Made by a program: the position numbers and the translations under genes. DNA of 64,000 nucleotides, from positions 957,751 through 1,021,750 of the forward strand of contig CP072328.1 of assembly GCA_018127705.1 (NCBI GenBank). The letters are read 5' to 3'. The DNA comes from TM7 phylum sp. oral taxon 349. GTDB taxonomy: Bacteria > Patescibacteriota > Saccharimonadia > Saccharimonadales > Saccharimonadaceae. Each line of letters starts with the position of its first letter. Within the stretch, counting starts at the first letter, position 1. The notes beneath the pieces are model-generated. The model was not told the origin of the DNA and ran no database searches. It saw only the letters and a list, made by a program, of their open reading frames with translations. Shown here in pieces: positions 44,956 through 53,094 of the stretch.

Positions 44956-45068
44956 AGGAATCCCCGCCACAACCAGTGGCGGGGTCTTCTCTTTGAACAC
45001 TTACGTTACTTTATTGCCCAGGAATCCGGAACTGTGCTGGATCGGCAGGCGCCGATGGCGCAACTGCC
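44956..45068. repeat. 113-bp perfect direct repeat, right copy
   Basis: Partner of 42490-42602, offset 2466 bases. It includes the true 3' end and stop of the DHH-like gene. Confidence 0.97.
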
Positions 45069-46825
45069 GGCTGCGCTGTTTGCTGTGGAAGCGGCGGTAA
45101 CGCAGTCTCAAGCGTGTCCGGCACGGCAGCACCAGACGTGCTGTCATTCGTCGACGGAAGCGGCGGTAATGTCGAAAAGTCCGGCATCGGCGGTAATGGC
45201 GGCGGTGGAGGCAATGTCCCGTCTGTTACCGACGCTGCGCTTAGTGCGCCTGAAAGTGCCGCATCAACAGCAGCGCGTGCACCATCCTGCGTAGATTGCG
45301 GTTCAGTCGCACTTGGCGCAATAGGCACAGGCGGCTGCACTGCTGCCGCGTGATCCGTTGGCGCTGTCATAGCGCCCTGCGCAAGTACATCAGGTACTGA
45401 TGGTTCAGCGTCAGCGTGCGCTATTACGGCATTAAGCGGCGCCTGCGTATTTGGCGCATCGGACGCATACTTACTTTTGCCGTCGTGGCTCAAAATTACT
45501 TTGTTACGGTCATCTTCGGCTGCGCGGCGCGCATCTTCAGCGGCTTGCTCGGTTGTCGCATTGAGCGTGCCGCCAAGTGTCGGTTCAACAACCTCAGGTA
45601 ATTGTGTTTTTGGTGCCTCAATTTTCTCTTGGATAACCGGTTGCGCCGCAGCCTCGTCAAGTGTTTCGTTCGCGCGTGCAATGTCGCGCTGTATATCTTC
45701 AACTGATGGCGCAGCGGACTTATTAGCAGGTGCAACTGCCGGCATCGCAGCTGCTAGCTGTTCAGCAAGCTTTTCTTCCGCTTCTATTGTATCTTTTTTA
45801 TTTAATTCGGCGGATTGCTGCGTATGTTTAGCAAGAACTGCTTCGGCAGCGCTTAAAGCTGCTTGGCTATTTTTCTCATTGATCGCCCGCTTCACTTCGT
45901 CAACGTCGCCCGCCGGCTCATGCGAAATCGCAAGCGTTCCGACGCCGGATTCTTGCGCAGCTTTTTGCGGCGTCTTTGTTTTACTACCGGTTGCCATCTC
46001 CGAAACACGCACCGATTCGCCTTCTTGTGCGTCTTTGCTGCGCGGAGCAGTCTCATCAGCCTGAGCTTTTTTCTCGCCTTCTTCTAATTTAGTTGCAATC
46101 AGCTGCTGGTTTGCGCCCGCCCCCATCAGCGATGCGGCAATTCGCATTACTGCCGAACTGGTTCTACTGTTGCTAAATCGTTCCGTCGCTGCCACAATGC
46201 CCGTCAGAAACGCCGTCGCAATTTGTTCGTCAATCATTTTCTTGTTCTCGCCAACTAGCGCGTCAGCGAGCGCATATAGCAGCTCACTGTAGCCACTTGC
46301 TCGCGGATTACTCCATTCAATCCCGCCCAGGTGCGATGGCTCATCTAGTGAAACTGATGTTACGACGGCGTCGTGCAAAATCCGCCCGTGGCTCTCAAGC
46401 GCATGGTCTAAATCCGCTGTACTGCGTACGCCAATCGCCAACACCGCCTCAACGTTATAATCACCTTGGCTGAAATCCAGATCCTTTTCGTTAATCGTTG
46501 TACGGTACGGCGTAATAAAAATCTTAACCATATCGTCGACGACTTTATAACGCAAGTGGTCGGCTTTTTCTTTATCAAGAGCAATGATAAAGTCCCGCAA
46601 ACTGTCAACAGTACCTTCAAACGTTTTTTCAGGCTGCAAGAACTCTAACGCCGGTGGCACATGGCCGCTGAATACTGCCGTTGCGTGTTTATCAAGTTTA
46701 TTCAACAGCAGCGTGATACCGAGCGCTGCACTGAGCTCGTCGACCGTCGGATTTGTATTGACCGTCACGAGAATATTGCTGTTTTCTTCCAGCTTTTCGA
46801 CGATCTGTGTGAGCGCATCTGCCAT
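45011..46825 (-). CDS. DHH-like fold protein with degenerate active site and long Ala/Pro-rich tail
   Basis: 604 residues, AGGA before the ATG. The first 240 residues resemble DHH/DHHA1 phosphoesterases (NrnA-like): NILVTVNTNPTVDELSAALG sits where active enzymes have ILxxHxxPDxDAxGS, so the metal ligands are mostly lost. The middle has coiled-coil-like Lys/Glu/Ala sequence. The last 150 residues are Pro/Ala/Thr/Gln-rich low complexity ending FRIPGQ. A structural or regulatory role is more likely than catalysis. Its 3' end is the site of the 113-bp duplication. Confidence 0.65.
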   Translation of the reverse strand: MADALTQIVEKLEENSNILVTVNTNPTVDELSAALGITLLLNKLDKHATAVFSGHVPPALEFLQPEKTFEGTVDSLRDFIIALDKEKADHLRYKVVDDMVKIFITPYRTTINEKDLDFSQGDYNVEAVLAIGVRSTADLDHALESHGRILHDAVVTSVSLDEPSHLGGIEWSNPRASGYSELLYALADALVGENKKMIDEQIATAFLTGIVAATERFSNSRTSSAVMRIAASLMGAGANQQLIATKLEEGEKKAQADETAPRSKDAQEGESVRVSEMATGSKTKTPQKAAQESGVGTLAISHEPAGDVDEVKRAINEKNSQAALSAAEAVLAKHTQQSAELNKKDTIEAEEKLAEQLAAAMPAVAPANKSAAPSVEDIQRDIARANETLDEAAAQPVIQEKIEAPKTQLPEVVEPTLGGTLNATTEQAAEDARRAAEDDRNKVILSHDGKSKYASDAPNTQAPLNAVIAHADAEPSVPDVLAQGAMTAPTDHAAAVQPPVPIAPSATEPQSTQDGARAAVDAALSGALSAASVTDGTLPPPPPLPPMPDFSTLPPLPSTNDSTSGAAVPDTLETALPPLPQQTAQPAVAPSAPADPAQFRIPGQ

Positions 46826-46914
46826 ATGTTTCCTATTTTTGTTTTATTTTATACGATTATTCACGTGCCACTATACCATAAGTAGTTTGTAATAGTCAAG
46901 TGGTTGCCACCACT

Positions 46915-46943
46915 TTACAAACAGAGGTACTTGCGATATAATC
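46915..46943 (+). promoter_or_regulatory. Promoter of rpsT
   Basis: TTTACA (46915-46920), 17-base spacer, TATAAT (46938-46943), then a leader of about 40 bases with AAAGGAG before the ATG. Confidence 0.85.
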
Positions 46944-46990
46944 TAACATTGATCGTAAATAGCAAGCAACAACAGAGGTAAAGGAGCCTT

Positions 46991-47380
46991 ATGCCACTCA
47001 TCAAATCAGCCATTAAACGCATGAAACAGACCGCTAAACGCCGCGAACGAAATCTCGCTATCAAGCGCGATGTTAAGCTGGCAACCAAAGCATTTCTCGC
47101 TAATCCAAGCGCTGAGAGTTTGAGTAAAGCACAGAGTGAGCTAGATACCGCTGTCAAAAAGGGTTTGTTGAAGAAAGGTACCGTAAGTCGCCGCAAAGCT
47201 GCACTCGTTAAGGTTGCGAAAGCTGCCGGCGTTAAGCCGACTGCAAAAAAGACGACAAAGGAAGCACCTGTTGCTAAACCAACCGCAAAGAAACCTGCAG
47301 CAAAAGCAAAAACGGCTACAAAGACAGCAGCCACCAAGCCAGCTGCAAAGAAGACGAAAAAAGCTGACGCGAAAAAATAA
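46991..47380 (+). CDS. rpsT: 30S ribosomal protein S20 with long basic tail
   Basis: 129 residues; typical S20 is about 85-90. The core (MPLIKSAIKRMKQTAKRRER through KGLLKKGTVSRRKAAL) matches S20, which stabilises 16S rRNA from the bottom of the small subunit. The C-terminal 45 residues are a Lys/Ala/Thr-rich, histone H1-like extension (PAAKKTKKADAKK). It has its own promoter and terminator. Confidence 0.93.
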   Translation: MPLIKSAIKRMKQTAKRRERNLAIKRDVKLATKAFLANPSAESLSKAQSELDTAVKKGLLKKGTVSRRKAALVKVAKAAGVKPTAKKTTKEAPVAKPTAKKPAAKAKTATKTAATKPAAKKTKKADAKK

Positions 47381-47413
47381 CAACATAGTATTCAACCGCA
47401 GCATCAACGACAG

Positions 47414-47455
47414 CTCGCCCGGAGAGACTACTCACTTCTCTCCGGGCGAGTTTCG
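47414..47455 (+). terminator. Terminator after rpsT, overlapping the 3' end of holA
   Basis: 13-bp perfect stem CTCGCCCGGAGAG/CTCTCCGGGCGAG with an 11-base loop, then TTTCG. The right arm encodes the last residues of the convergent holA gene, so the two genes share it. Confidence 0.75.
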
Positions 47456-48391
47456 TGTGGAAACGCCAAGCACAAACCGGTCAATAATATCCCACGGCGC
47501 TATTGCCAGCGTCTTTGATTGATAGTCTAGTTCTGCTGCAAGCTGTGTTAGCTCACGCACGCTTGCCATAGTGAAATACGGCATGAGCGCCTGTAATTTC
47601 TTGACGACAAACGGATGAATCGCTAAGTCGCTCGCAATGCGCGTAGACGAAACGCCCTCTGTTGTCATTACTGCCGCAAATTGCGCCCATTGCACCCATA
47701 ATAGCGCCATCACCTTGTACGGATCGTCAGCTGCGCGCAATTCACCAAGCGCTTTTTGCACCGCCCGTACATCACGCCGCGCTGCTAATTCCAATATGTC
47801 AAACACCGAGAATTCCCGCGCTGGCGGTAACACTGTTGCAATAACCTCATCCGTTACCGCATCAACGTTTGCAAGCGCTCTTACGGCGTGCGCCAACTGT
47901 AATTGGTCAACTTCCGCTATCCGCGACGTTTCATTCGGTACGAGCGCTCGTGAGACCATATTGGTTGCTTGCGCCCGTGAGATCTCCACGCCCTGCATAC
48001 GCGCCACATCTCGCAGCCACGTTTCCGCCTCTGAGCGCGTACGTTCCGTTAATGGCTCGGCGGCGATGACTTCACCCGCGCGCGCAAGTGTTTTGTATGC
48101 CTTTGTGCGTTTATCGGGTTTTGTCTCAACTAGCACAAGCGTCGTATCAGCACTAACATCACGCGCCCAGTCTCCAAGCTTCGCCCATAACTCCTTATAT
48201 TCAGATAGCTGCCTTAGTACAACGAGCCGCGTTTCGTGGAATAAACTCGTTCCACGCACAATATCCGCCAAACTGTTTAGATTAAGCAGATCTACATCAA
48301 TCGTCTCCGCTCGCACACCAAGCCGCTTCGCAAGCGCCGCGATCTCTTGCCGCACGCGGTATTCATTTGTGCCCGTTATCAGATAAATCAC
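47432..48391 (-). CDS. holA: DNA polymerase III subunit delta
   Basis: 319 residues from a GTG at 48391, which follows TATAAT by six bases (leaderless layout). The N-terminus (MIYLITGTNEYRVRQEIAAL), the SLFHETRLVVLRQLSEYKEL segment and the C-terminal helical collar (LRAADDPYKVMALLWVQWAQ) match the delta family. Delta opens the sliding clamp during loading. Sequence similarity in this family is low, but length and segment order agree. Confidence 0.88.
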   Translation of the reverse strand: MIYLITGTNEYRVRQEIAALAKRLGVRAETIDVDLLNLNSLADIVRGTSLFHETRLVVLRQLSEYKELWAKLGDWARDVSADTTLVLVETKPDKRTKAYKTLARAGEVIAAEPLTERTRSEAETWLRDVARMQGVEISRAQATNMVSRALVPNETSRIAEVDQLQLAHAVRALANVDAVTDEVIATVLPPAREFSVFDILELAARRDVRAVQKALGELRAADDPYKVMALLWVQWAQFAAVMTTEGVSSTRIASDLAIHPFVVKKLQALMPYFTMASVRELTQLAAELDYQSKTLAIAPWDIIDRFVLGVSTRNSPGEK

Positions 48392-48397
48392 TTGTTT

Positions 48398-48403
48398 ATT
48401 ATA
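48398..48403 (-). promoter_or_regulatory. -10 box of holA (leaderless layout)
   Basis: TATAAT on the minus strand, six bases before the GTG start; no Shine-Dalgarno. Confidence 0.55.
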
Positions 48404-48475
48404 CCGCCGCTGTACCTCGTTCGTACAGCGTACTAGCTAAGCTGCTAAACGTATTGACCCTTCTTTACTGCTTAT

Positions 48476-49357
48476 TCACTCCAACGGAAGCACTTGGCAT
48501 GCTGGGCATATATGCGTACCGCGCCCTGCGACGCGAATTTTTTGGATAGTAAGGTCAGGATGGCGCCGGCAAGGTTGGTTCTCGCGACGAAAAACATGCG
48601 CGAATTGCAAATAGTTGCCCCTATTCCCTTCGGCATCAACATAATTTTTATCGGTACTGCCGCCCATTTCAATACCAAGTGTCAGAACGTTTTTAATGTG
48701 CGTAAGCAGTGCTGCAAGCTGTCTATCGCTCAGCACGTGCACGCGTGCTGCCGGATGAATACGCGTCAGCCACAGTGATTCGTCAGCGTAAATATTACCG
48801 ACGCCAGCAATAACCGACTGGTCAAGAATTGCAGCTTTAACGGTTGTGTTATTGCGACGTCGAATGCGTGGAATAAATACCGCAGAGCTACAGGAATCAT
48901 CAAGCGGCTCCGGACCAACGCGGCGCATAAACGGTATATCTGGCACCTCTGCCGTCGGGTATAGCTTCATCCAGCCGAATTTGCGCAAATCATTAAAGAA
49001 CAACCGCGAGTTATCGGTAAAATCAATGCTAACGCGCGTATGACGATCGGGCAGCTCGTGAATCAAACTATCTGTCGGATGACCACCGCCCCAGCGTTCT
49101 GCGCCGACAAACACTAACTGCCCTGTCATTTTTAGATGGACGACAAGCGTATACCGTGTATCTAGGTCAATGAGCAAAACTTTTGCACGCCGCCGTACCG
49201 CTGTGATATGAGCCCCGTACAGGAAGTGCGCGACCGTTGTTGAATCGTTCGGGAAACTTTTCGACGAGTCATAATGACGCGCCCGCGCGATCGTCTTACC
49301 GACAATTAATCGATTGAGTCCCCGACGAATTGTCTCAACCTCGGGCAGTTCAGGCAT
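48476..49357 (-). CDS. mutM: Formamidopyrimidine-DNA glycosylase
   Basis: 293 residues. Starts MPELPEVETIRRGL, with the catalytic Pro-Glu of the family. The helix-two-turn-helix region has VIAGVGNIYADESLW. The C-terminal zinc finger reads QPCRRHPDL and ICPACQ, so one of the four usual Cys ligands is His. The enzyme removes 8-oxoguanine and ring-opened purines and cuts the strand. It overlaps the end of the HAD gene by eight bases. Confidence 0.95.
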   Translation of the reverse strand: MPELPEVETIRRGLNRLIVGKTIARARHYDSSKSFPNDSTTVAHFLYGAHITAVRRRAKVLLIDLDTRYTLVVHLKMTGQLVFVGAERWGGGHPTDSLIHELPDRHTRVSIDFTDNSRLFFNDLRKFGWMKLYPTAEVPDIPFMRRVGPEPLDDSCSSAVFIPRIRRRNNTTVKAAILDQSVIAGVGNIYADESLWLTRIHPAARVHVLSDRQLAALLTHIKNVLTLGIEMGGSTDKNYVDAEGNRGNYLQFAHVFRRENQPCRRHPDLTIQKIRVAGRGTHICPACQVLPLE

Positions 49358-49925
49358 GCGTTACCTCAAGCCATGCTTGAACTGCTGCCATCGTCTGAGT
49401 GTTTGATGTATGCAAGATTGATGCAAGCCCCGCCGCCTCGGCACCATCACAGTTCTCTGGCTTATCGTCAACCATTACACAATCGCCCGCCGGCATGCCT
49501 AGCCGCTCTACGGCAAGCGTGAATACCGCCGGATTCGGCTTTGTTAGACCTTCGGCAAACGATAAAATTTTTGCATCAAACATACCATCAAGCTCACCTG
49601 GCGCAAATAGCTCGTCCAGCGTACCGCTGCTAACGTTGCTCAAAAGTGCAAGCGGTACGCCGTCAGTATGCAGCTGCTTCACGTATGCGATAAGCGGCTC
49701 GTTACGCACGCGTGCCTGCTTAAACGTTGCGCTAACATCATCAACCGTCCAACCAAGCACTGCCGCAACACCTCGTGCATACTCCGCGTTCGAAATATAT
49801 CCGTAGTCTGCCTGCGTATTAAGGTCGCGCAGTTCCTTCACGCGCTCCGGCTGGCATTTTGCCGCCAGTACCTCAAAACTGCTACCGCACAACACTCCGA
49901 AACAGTCGAAAATAACGCCGCGCAT
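49350..49925 (-). CDS. HAD-superfamily hydrolase
   Basis: 191 residues. Motif I is VIFDCFGVL (the nucleophile Asp is present; the second Asp is Phe, as in the YihX/haloacid dehalogenase-like branch), motif II is ALLSNVS, motif III includes the Lys of LTKPNPAVF, and motif IV is MVDDKPENCDGA. A cap domain of four helices follows motif I. Likely a phosphatase for a small metabolite. AAAGG precedes the ATG. Translationally coupled to mutM. Confidence 0.88.
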   Translation of the reverse strand: MRGVIFDCFGVLCGSSFEVLAAKCQPERVKELRDLNTQADYGYISNAEYARGVAAVLGWTVDDVSATFKQARVRNEPLIAYVKQLHTDGVPLALLSNVSSGTLDELFAPGELDGMFDAKILSFAEGLTKPNPAVFTLAVERLGMPAGDCVMVDDKPENCDGAEAAGLASILHTSNTQTMAAVQAWLEVTHA

Positions 49926-49937
49926 GCCCGCCTTTCT

Positions 49938-50552
49938 TTAATAAATGTTGTTAAAACTCGGCTTGAATTCAGGAATTTGGTTCACAAAAAGCGCATGAAC
50001 CTTCAATGGATCGGCGCCAAGCGTACCTGGCGAATCCTTACACGTCGAGCCCCACACTGTGTGATCGGCGGTCGCGCCGTTAACTGTCTCAAATTTATAC
50101 ACGATACCGTTTGTAGCGCATACACCACGGATATCTGAGTCGTCCTCTTTGCCGCGTACGACGCCAATATTCGCCTTATCAAGCGCGTACGTAAATTGCT
50201 CGTATGCCGTCGCGTTGTTGTCGTAGGTTTTTTGGCTTTCGACCTTGTCGAGATAACCGTTATAAACCGTATAGGTTCGGGCAGTTGGCGTAATAACAAT
50301 TTGATAGCTTTTAAATTTCTCATCGGCAACAATCGGCCCGCGTACCGTCCAGCGCACGCTGCGTGTTGCGTCTTGACTGACCGCCGCCATCTGTAGCGTT
50401 TGTTTTTGTGCTTGATCAGATTGCTGACTATCATTTGGCGTGCCGCCCTGTAGCATAGAGCGCACAAGCGTTACAGCGACAGCAATCACGATTACGACTA
50501 CAACAATCGTGACAAACACAGGTAAAATTCTCGGTCGCGATCCTCGATACAT
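49938..50552 (-). CDS. Membrane-anchored hypothetical protein
   Basis: 204 residues with one N-terminal membrane helix (about 10-31, ILPVFVTIVVVVIVIAVAVT) and an extracytoplasmic domain with two Cys (GVCATNG and GSTCKD) that could form a disulfide. Repeated strand-like segments (YQIVITPTARTYTVYNGYLD) suggest a beta-rich fold. TTGACT and TAAATA with 16-base spacing end seven bases before the ATG. Function unknown. Confidence 0.72.
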   Translation of the reverse strand: MYRGSRPRILPVFVTIVVVVIVIAVAVTLVRSMLQGGTPNDSQQSDQAQKQTLQMAAVSQDATRSVRWTVRGPIVADEKFKSYQIVITPTARTYTVYNGYLDKVESQKTYDNNATAYEQFTYALDKANIGVVRGKEDDSDIRGVCATNGIVYKFETVNGATADHTVWGSTCKDSPGTLGADPLKVHALFVNQIPEFKPSFNNIY

Positions 50553-50587
50553 ATCAATATATTTACATTCTTAAGGCAAAAAGTCAA

Positions 50588-51253
50588 TCAGACTGTGTGC
50601 CGCCAGCTTATCGGTATACACTGGCTTACTTCCGGTTCAGCACAAACATCACTCAGCGCCGCATCAATATTCTTATAGTCATTAATACGCGACATTACTG
50701 ATTCAAGCGGCAAATACAAATTACCACTTGAATCAGTAACAACAAACCCACGCTCATCTTTTAGCGATATAACTTCATACGTCGTACCGCTTTTACAGTT
50801 TAGCGTTTCGATTGACGCAACATCACTCACCCCTAATGGCGGTGGCAGAAGAGTATTTGTCTGCTTGCTTATTACAGTATCCGCCCCAATAAGAACCGAT
50901 CCGTCGTCACCTTCCCGGATATAGGTAATACACCAGCCAGAGCCGTCTGGCTCATCTTTTCTGTTCCCATCGTTTCGTACTTCAACAATACTGCTATCTT
51001 TTGCTACGAACCGACCAAATGAGAAGCCAAGCGATTCACCCGTTGTTTCACGATCAGCGGTATACGCGTTAAAAGCTTCAATACGACGATCAAGCGTGCC
51101 TCTTTGCTGTAATACATACGCACAGTCAAGCGTTAAATTATCCTGTTTCTTGCGTGACAATAGTTCTGTTGATGACATTGTTTCGGCATATGCATCATCG
51201 CCCTCCCCTGATATACTATCGTTGCTGAATGGGTTCTCAAGTGAGCTATACAT
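50588..51253 (-). CDS. Hypothetical soluble protein
   Basis: 221 residues, acidic, without membrane segment or known motif. Begins MYSSLENPFSNDSISGEGDD; two Cys pairs are scattered. AGAGG lies before the ATG. It may belong with the preceding membrane-anchored gene (50552) but has its own spacing. Family not recognised. Confidence 0.6.
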   Translation of the reverse strand: MYSSLENPFSNDSISGEGDDAYAETMSSTELLSRKKQDNLTLDCAYVLQQRGTLDRRIEAFNAYTADRETTGESLGFSFGRFVAKDSSIVEVRNDGNRKDEPDGSGWCITYIREGDDGSVLIGADTVISKQTNTLLPPPLGVSDVASIETLNCKSGTTYEVISLKDERGFVVTDSSGNLYLPLESVMSRINDYKNIDAALSDVCAEPEVSQCIPISWRHTV

Positions 51254-51490
51254 ACCGACGCCTCTTTTGTCTTATGTTAAAATGACACTTACATCATACG
51301 CCTTTCCTAACAAAAAATCCATAGTTTTAGTTTAATGTACTCAGCACTTCTTATTGCTAGCAAAGTTTGGTATATGTTCGACATACAAGAGACACCCTTT
51401 TCTTTGATTAGTTGTTTTACTGTATAGCTAGAACTAATTTTACTAGGGGGTTTTGGGTTAGGGTAATGTACCCTTTTTTTCAGATGTGAT
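51254..51490. other. Gap with IS-end-like sequence
   Basis: Two copies of a recurring end-like motif lie here: TAGTTTTAGTTTAATGTAC (51322-51340) and, on the same strand, a GT-rich version starting at 51446 preceded by CTAATTTTACTAGGG, the same word as at 22490. Confidence 0.5.
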
Positions 51491-51874
51491 TTATCTAACA
51501 ATCTTAAATAATGCGCATGCCGCAACTACTATTAGTATTGAAATAGATATAGTAGCTACTACCATATCCAAAATAATGCAGGCATTATAAAAATACGGAT
51601 GCACCGTTTTTAGCTTTACTATCTTTAGCTCTAGATTCTCACCTTTGTACGTTCTATTTGCGACATATTCAAAGTAATCAAAGAATGTCTTTGCGTGAAG
51701 TAGTGATCCAAGAAAATCTGCGCCGTTCGTATCCGCTTTTTTCGCACTATCTGCGATAGGATCGGAAGATATAGGTTCTTCTGCAGTAGCAGTAACTTTC
51801 GCGCTATTGCTAACAGATGGCTTATCTGGGCTTTGCTCGATGATGTCTTCGTACTGCTCTGTCCGCTTACTCAC
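51491..51874 (-). CDS. Membrane protein paired with the ImmA/IrrE peptidase
   Basis: 127 residues. Polar, acidic N-terminal half, a central region with FDYFEYVANRTYKGENLELK, and one or two membrane segments at the end (ACIILDMVVATISISILIVV). The ATG overlaps the end of the peptidase gene by eight bases, so the two are translated together. No family recognised; it could be a membrane partner or substrate. Confidence 0.65.
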   Translation of the reverse strand: MSKRTEQYEDIIEQSPDKPSVSNSAKVTATAEEPISSDPIADSAKKADTNGADFLGSLLHAKTFFDYFEYVANRTYKGENLELKIVKLKTVHPYFYNACIILDMVVATISISILIVVAACALFKIVR

Positions 51875-52391
51875 CGCTCAGCAATCCCAAATTCTCCACC
51901 CTATAATATGCTGCCGATCTAGATACATTAAATATGCTCGCCAGATCTTCAATGTCGCGACTTTCTTTCCATGCGCGCTCTACGAGCGCTCTTGGCATCA
52001 ACAAAGCGGATGAAAGCATATTGGCTTGTATCTCTTTGTATAAATCGTTTTCACCATACTCAGAAAGTTTCTTGCGCCATTCAATAAATGATTCTTTTCC
52101 ATCGTCATGAAGTAAAAGATGCGCAACCTCATGGGCTATAGAAAAACGCTGGCGTTTTGGCTCATCATCTCTTGAAATTTGGATTATATATCGCGCAGAG
52201 TCGACATCTCTTTTTATACGAGCAGAGATAGTTTGTGGGTTAAACGTCACTTCTTCGACTTCACAACCAAAGAACTGAGCTAGCTTGACCGCATCGACAG
52301 CCCCCGGTTCGCTGTCGTTAAGTCCCGCATCCTTCCTAACTTTTTCTGCTAAGTCTTCTATTGTACCCGGAGATATGTAGCGTGTCGTCAT
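51867..52391 (-). CDS. ImmA/IrrE family metallopeptidase
   Basis: 174 residues with the zinc motif HEVAH in RFSIAHEVAHLLLHDD and a downstream helix with Glu/Asn (EIQANMLSSALLMPRALVER). Such peptidases cleave phage or ICE repressors (ImmA) or DdrO-like repressors (IrrE) to switch on mobile elements or stress genes. A Shine-Dalgarno (AAAGGTGG) precedes the ATG. No HTH repressor is adjacent; the partner gene codes for a membrane protein. Confidence 0.85.
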   Translation of the reverse strand: MTTRYISPGTIEDLAEKVRKDAGLNDSEPGAVDAVKLAQFFGCEVEEVTFNPQTISARIKRDVDSARYIIQISRDDEPKRQRFSIAHEVAHLLLHDDGKESFIEWRKKLSEYGENDLYKEIQANMLSSALLMPRALVERAWKESRDIEDLASIFNVSRSAAYYRVENLGLLSGE

Positions 52392-53094
52392 GTTGTTACC
52401 ACCTTTATATTTTTAATTGTAACAAAGTTATAAAGCTTGACACAATAAGTGCAGTGCTTAGGATTCATTCAACTAACCCATAACAACCACTCTCAAAGGG
52501 ATTTGTTAAACTAAACCGTACCAGCCCATAAATAGTAGGATATAGGTTAGAAAATAATAAACTAGTACTCTACGAAAGGGCTGTTCCGTTTTAGTTTAGC
52601 GAATCCTCAACCAGCTACAAGACTTATGTAAAGAATGGATGGTATAAGAGCCAACCATTCAGAGTTATTTAAAGATCCATTAACATATCTAAAGTTTACG
52701 CTTGTTCCATTTTAGTTGACTGTACCTAAGGTCTAATATAAAGAAGAAACTCCGACAGATATACGCTGATACGCAGCGTCCAATCTTGCAGAAATAGTTC
52801 TTATTCTGAAGATCATATCTTAGAGCACCTACTTTGCGTTACGCCATAGTTCAAGGCTCAGCTATTTGCCCCAACAACCTTAGCCCATAACGTATTCAGC
52901 ACTTCTTATGCTCTTACGTACTATACTTAGTATCAGATGAACCACTAGCTAGCTCACTGCTAAACTTTGCATGATAGGTATAGAGACGCCTTCTCTTGTA
53001 ATAAATTAGTTGGTGTTATTGCTTATGCATACGTCAATCTACTTTACTAGATGTTTTGCTAAGTTATTGTACCGCAATTATCGCTGCGCAAGTG
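52392..53094. other. Region of IS-end debris between the ImmA pair and polA
   Basis: At 52505-52595 lies a segment matching the reverse complement of 43655-43735: GTTAAACTAAACC at one side and CTGTTCCGTTTTAGTTTAGC at the other, around AATAGTAGGATATAGGTTAG. A further end-like motif is at 52701-52726. The words AAGAGCCAACCATT (52648) also occur at 26376. No gene is intact. These look like solo ends or small internally deleted elements. Confidence 0.6.

Noticed and set aside
44767-45000. 77-codon minus-strand open frame inside the island edge
   Set aside because: It crosses the 113-bp repeat border and includes words seen in the IS debris at 52610. Probably chance.
47637-48386. 249-codon open frame on the + strand opposite holA
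   Set aside because: Fully antisense to holA; Ser/Ala/Thr/Arg-rich translation typical of a shadow frame.
51307-51525. 72-codon minus-strand frame after the gene at 50588
   Set aside because: Overlaps the IS-end-like motifs and has no start signal or coherent protein pattern.
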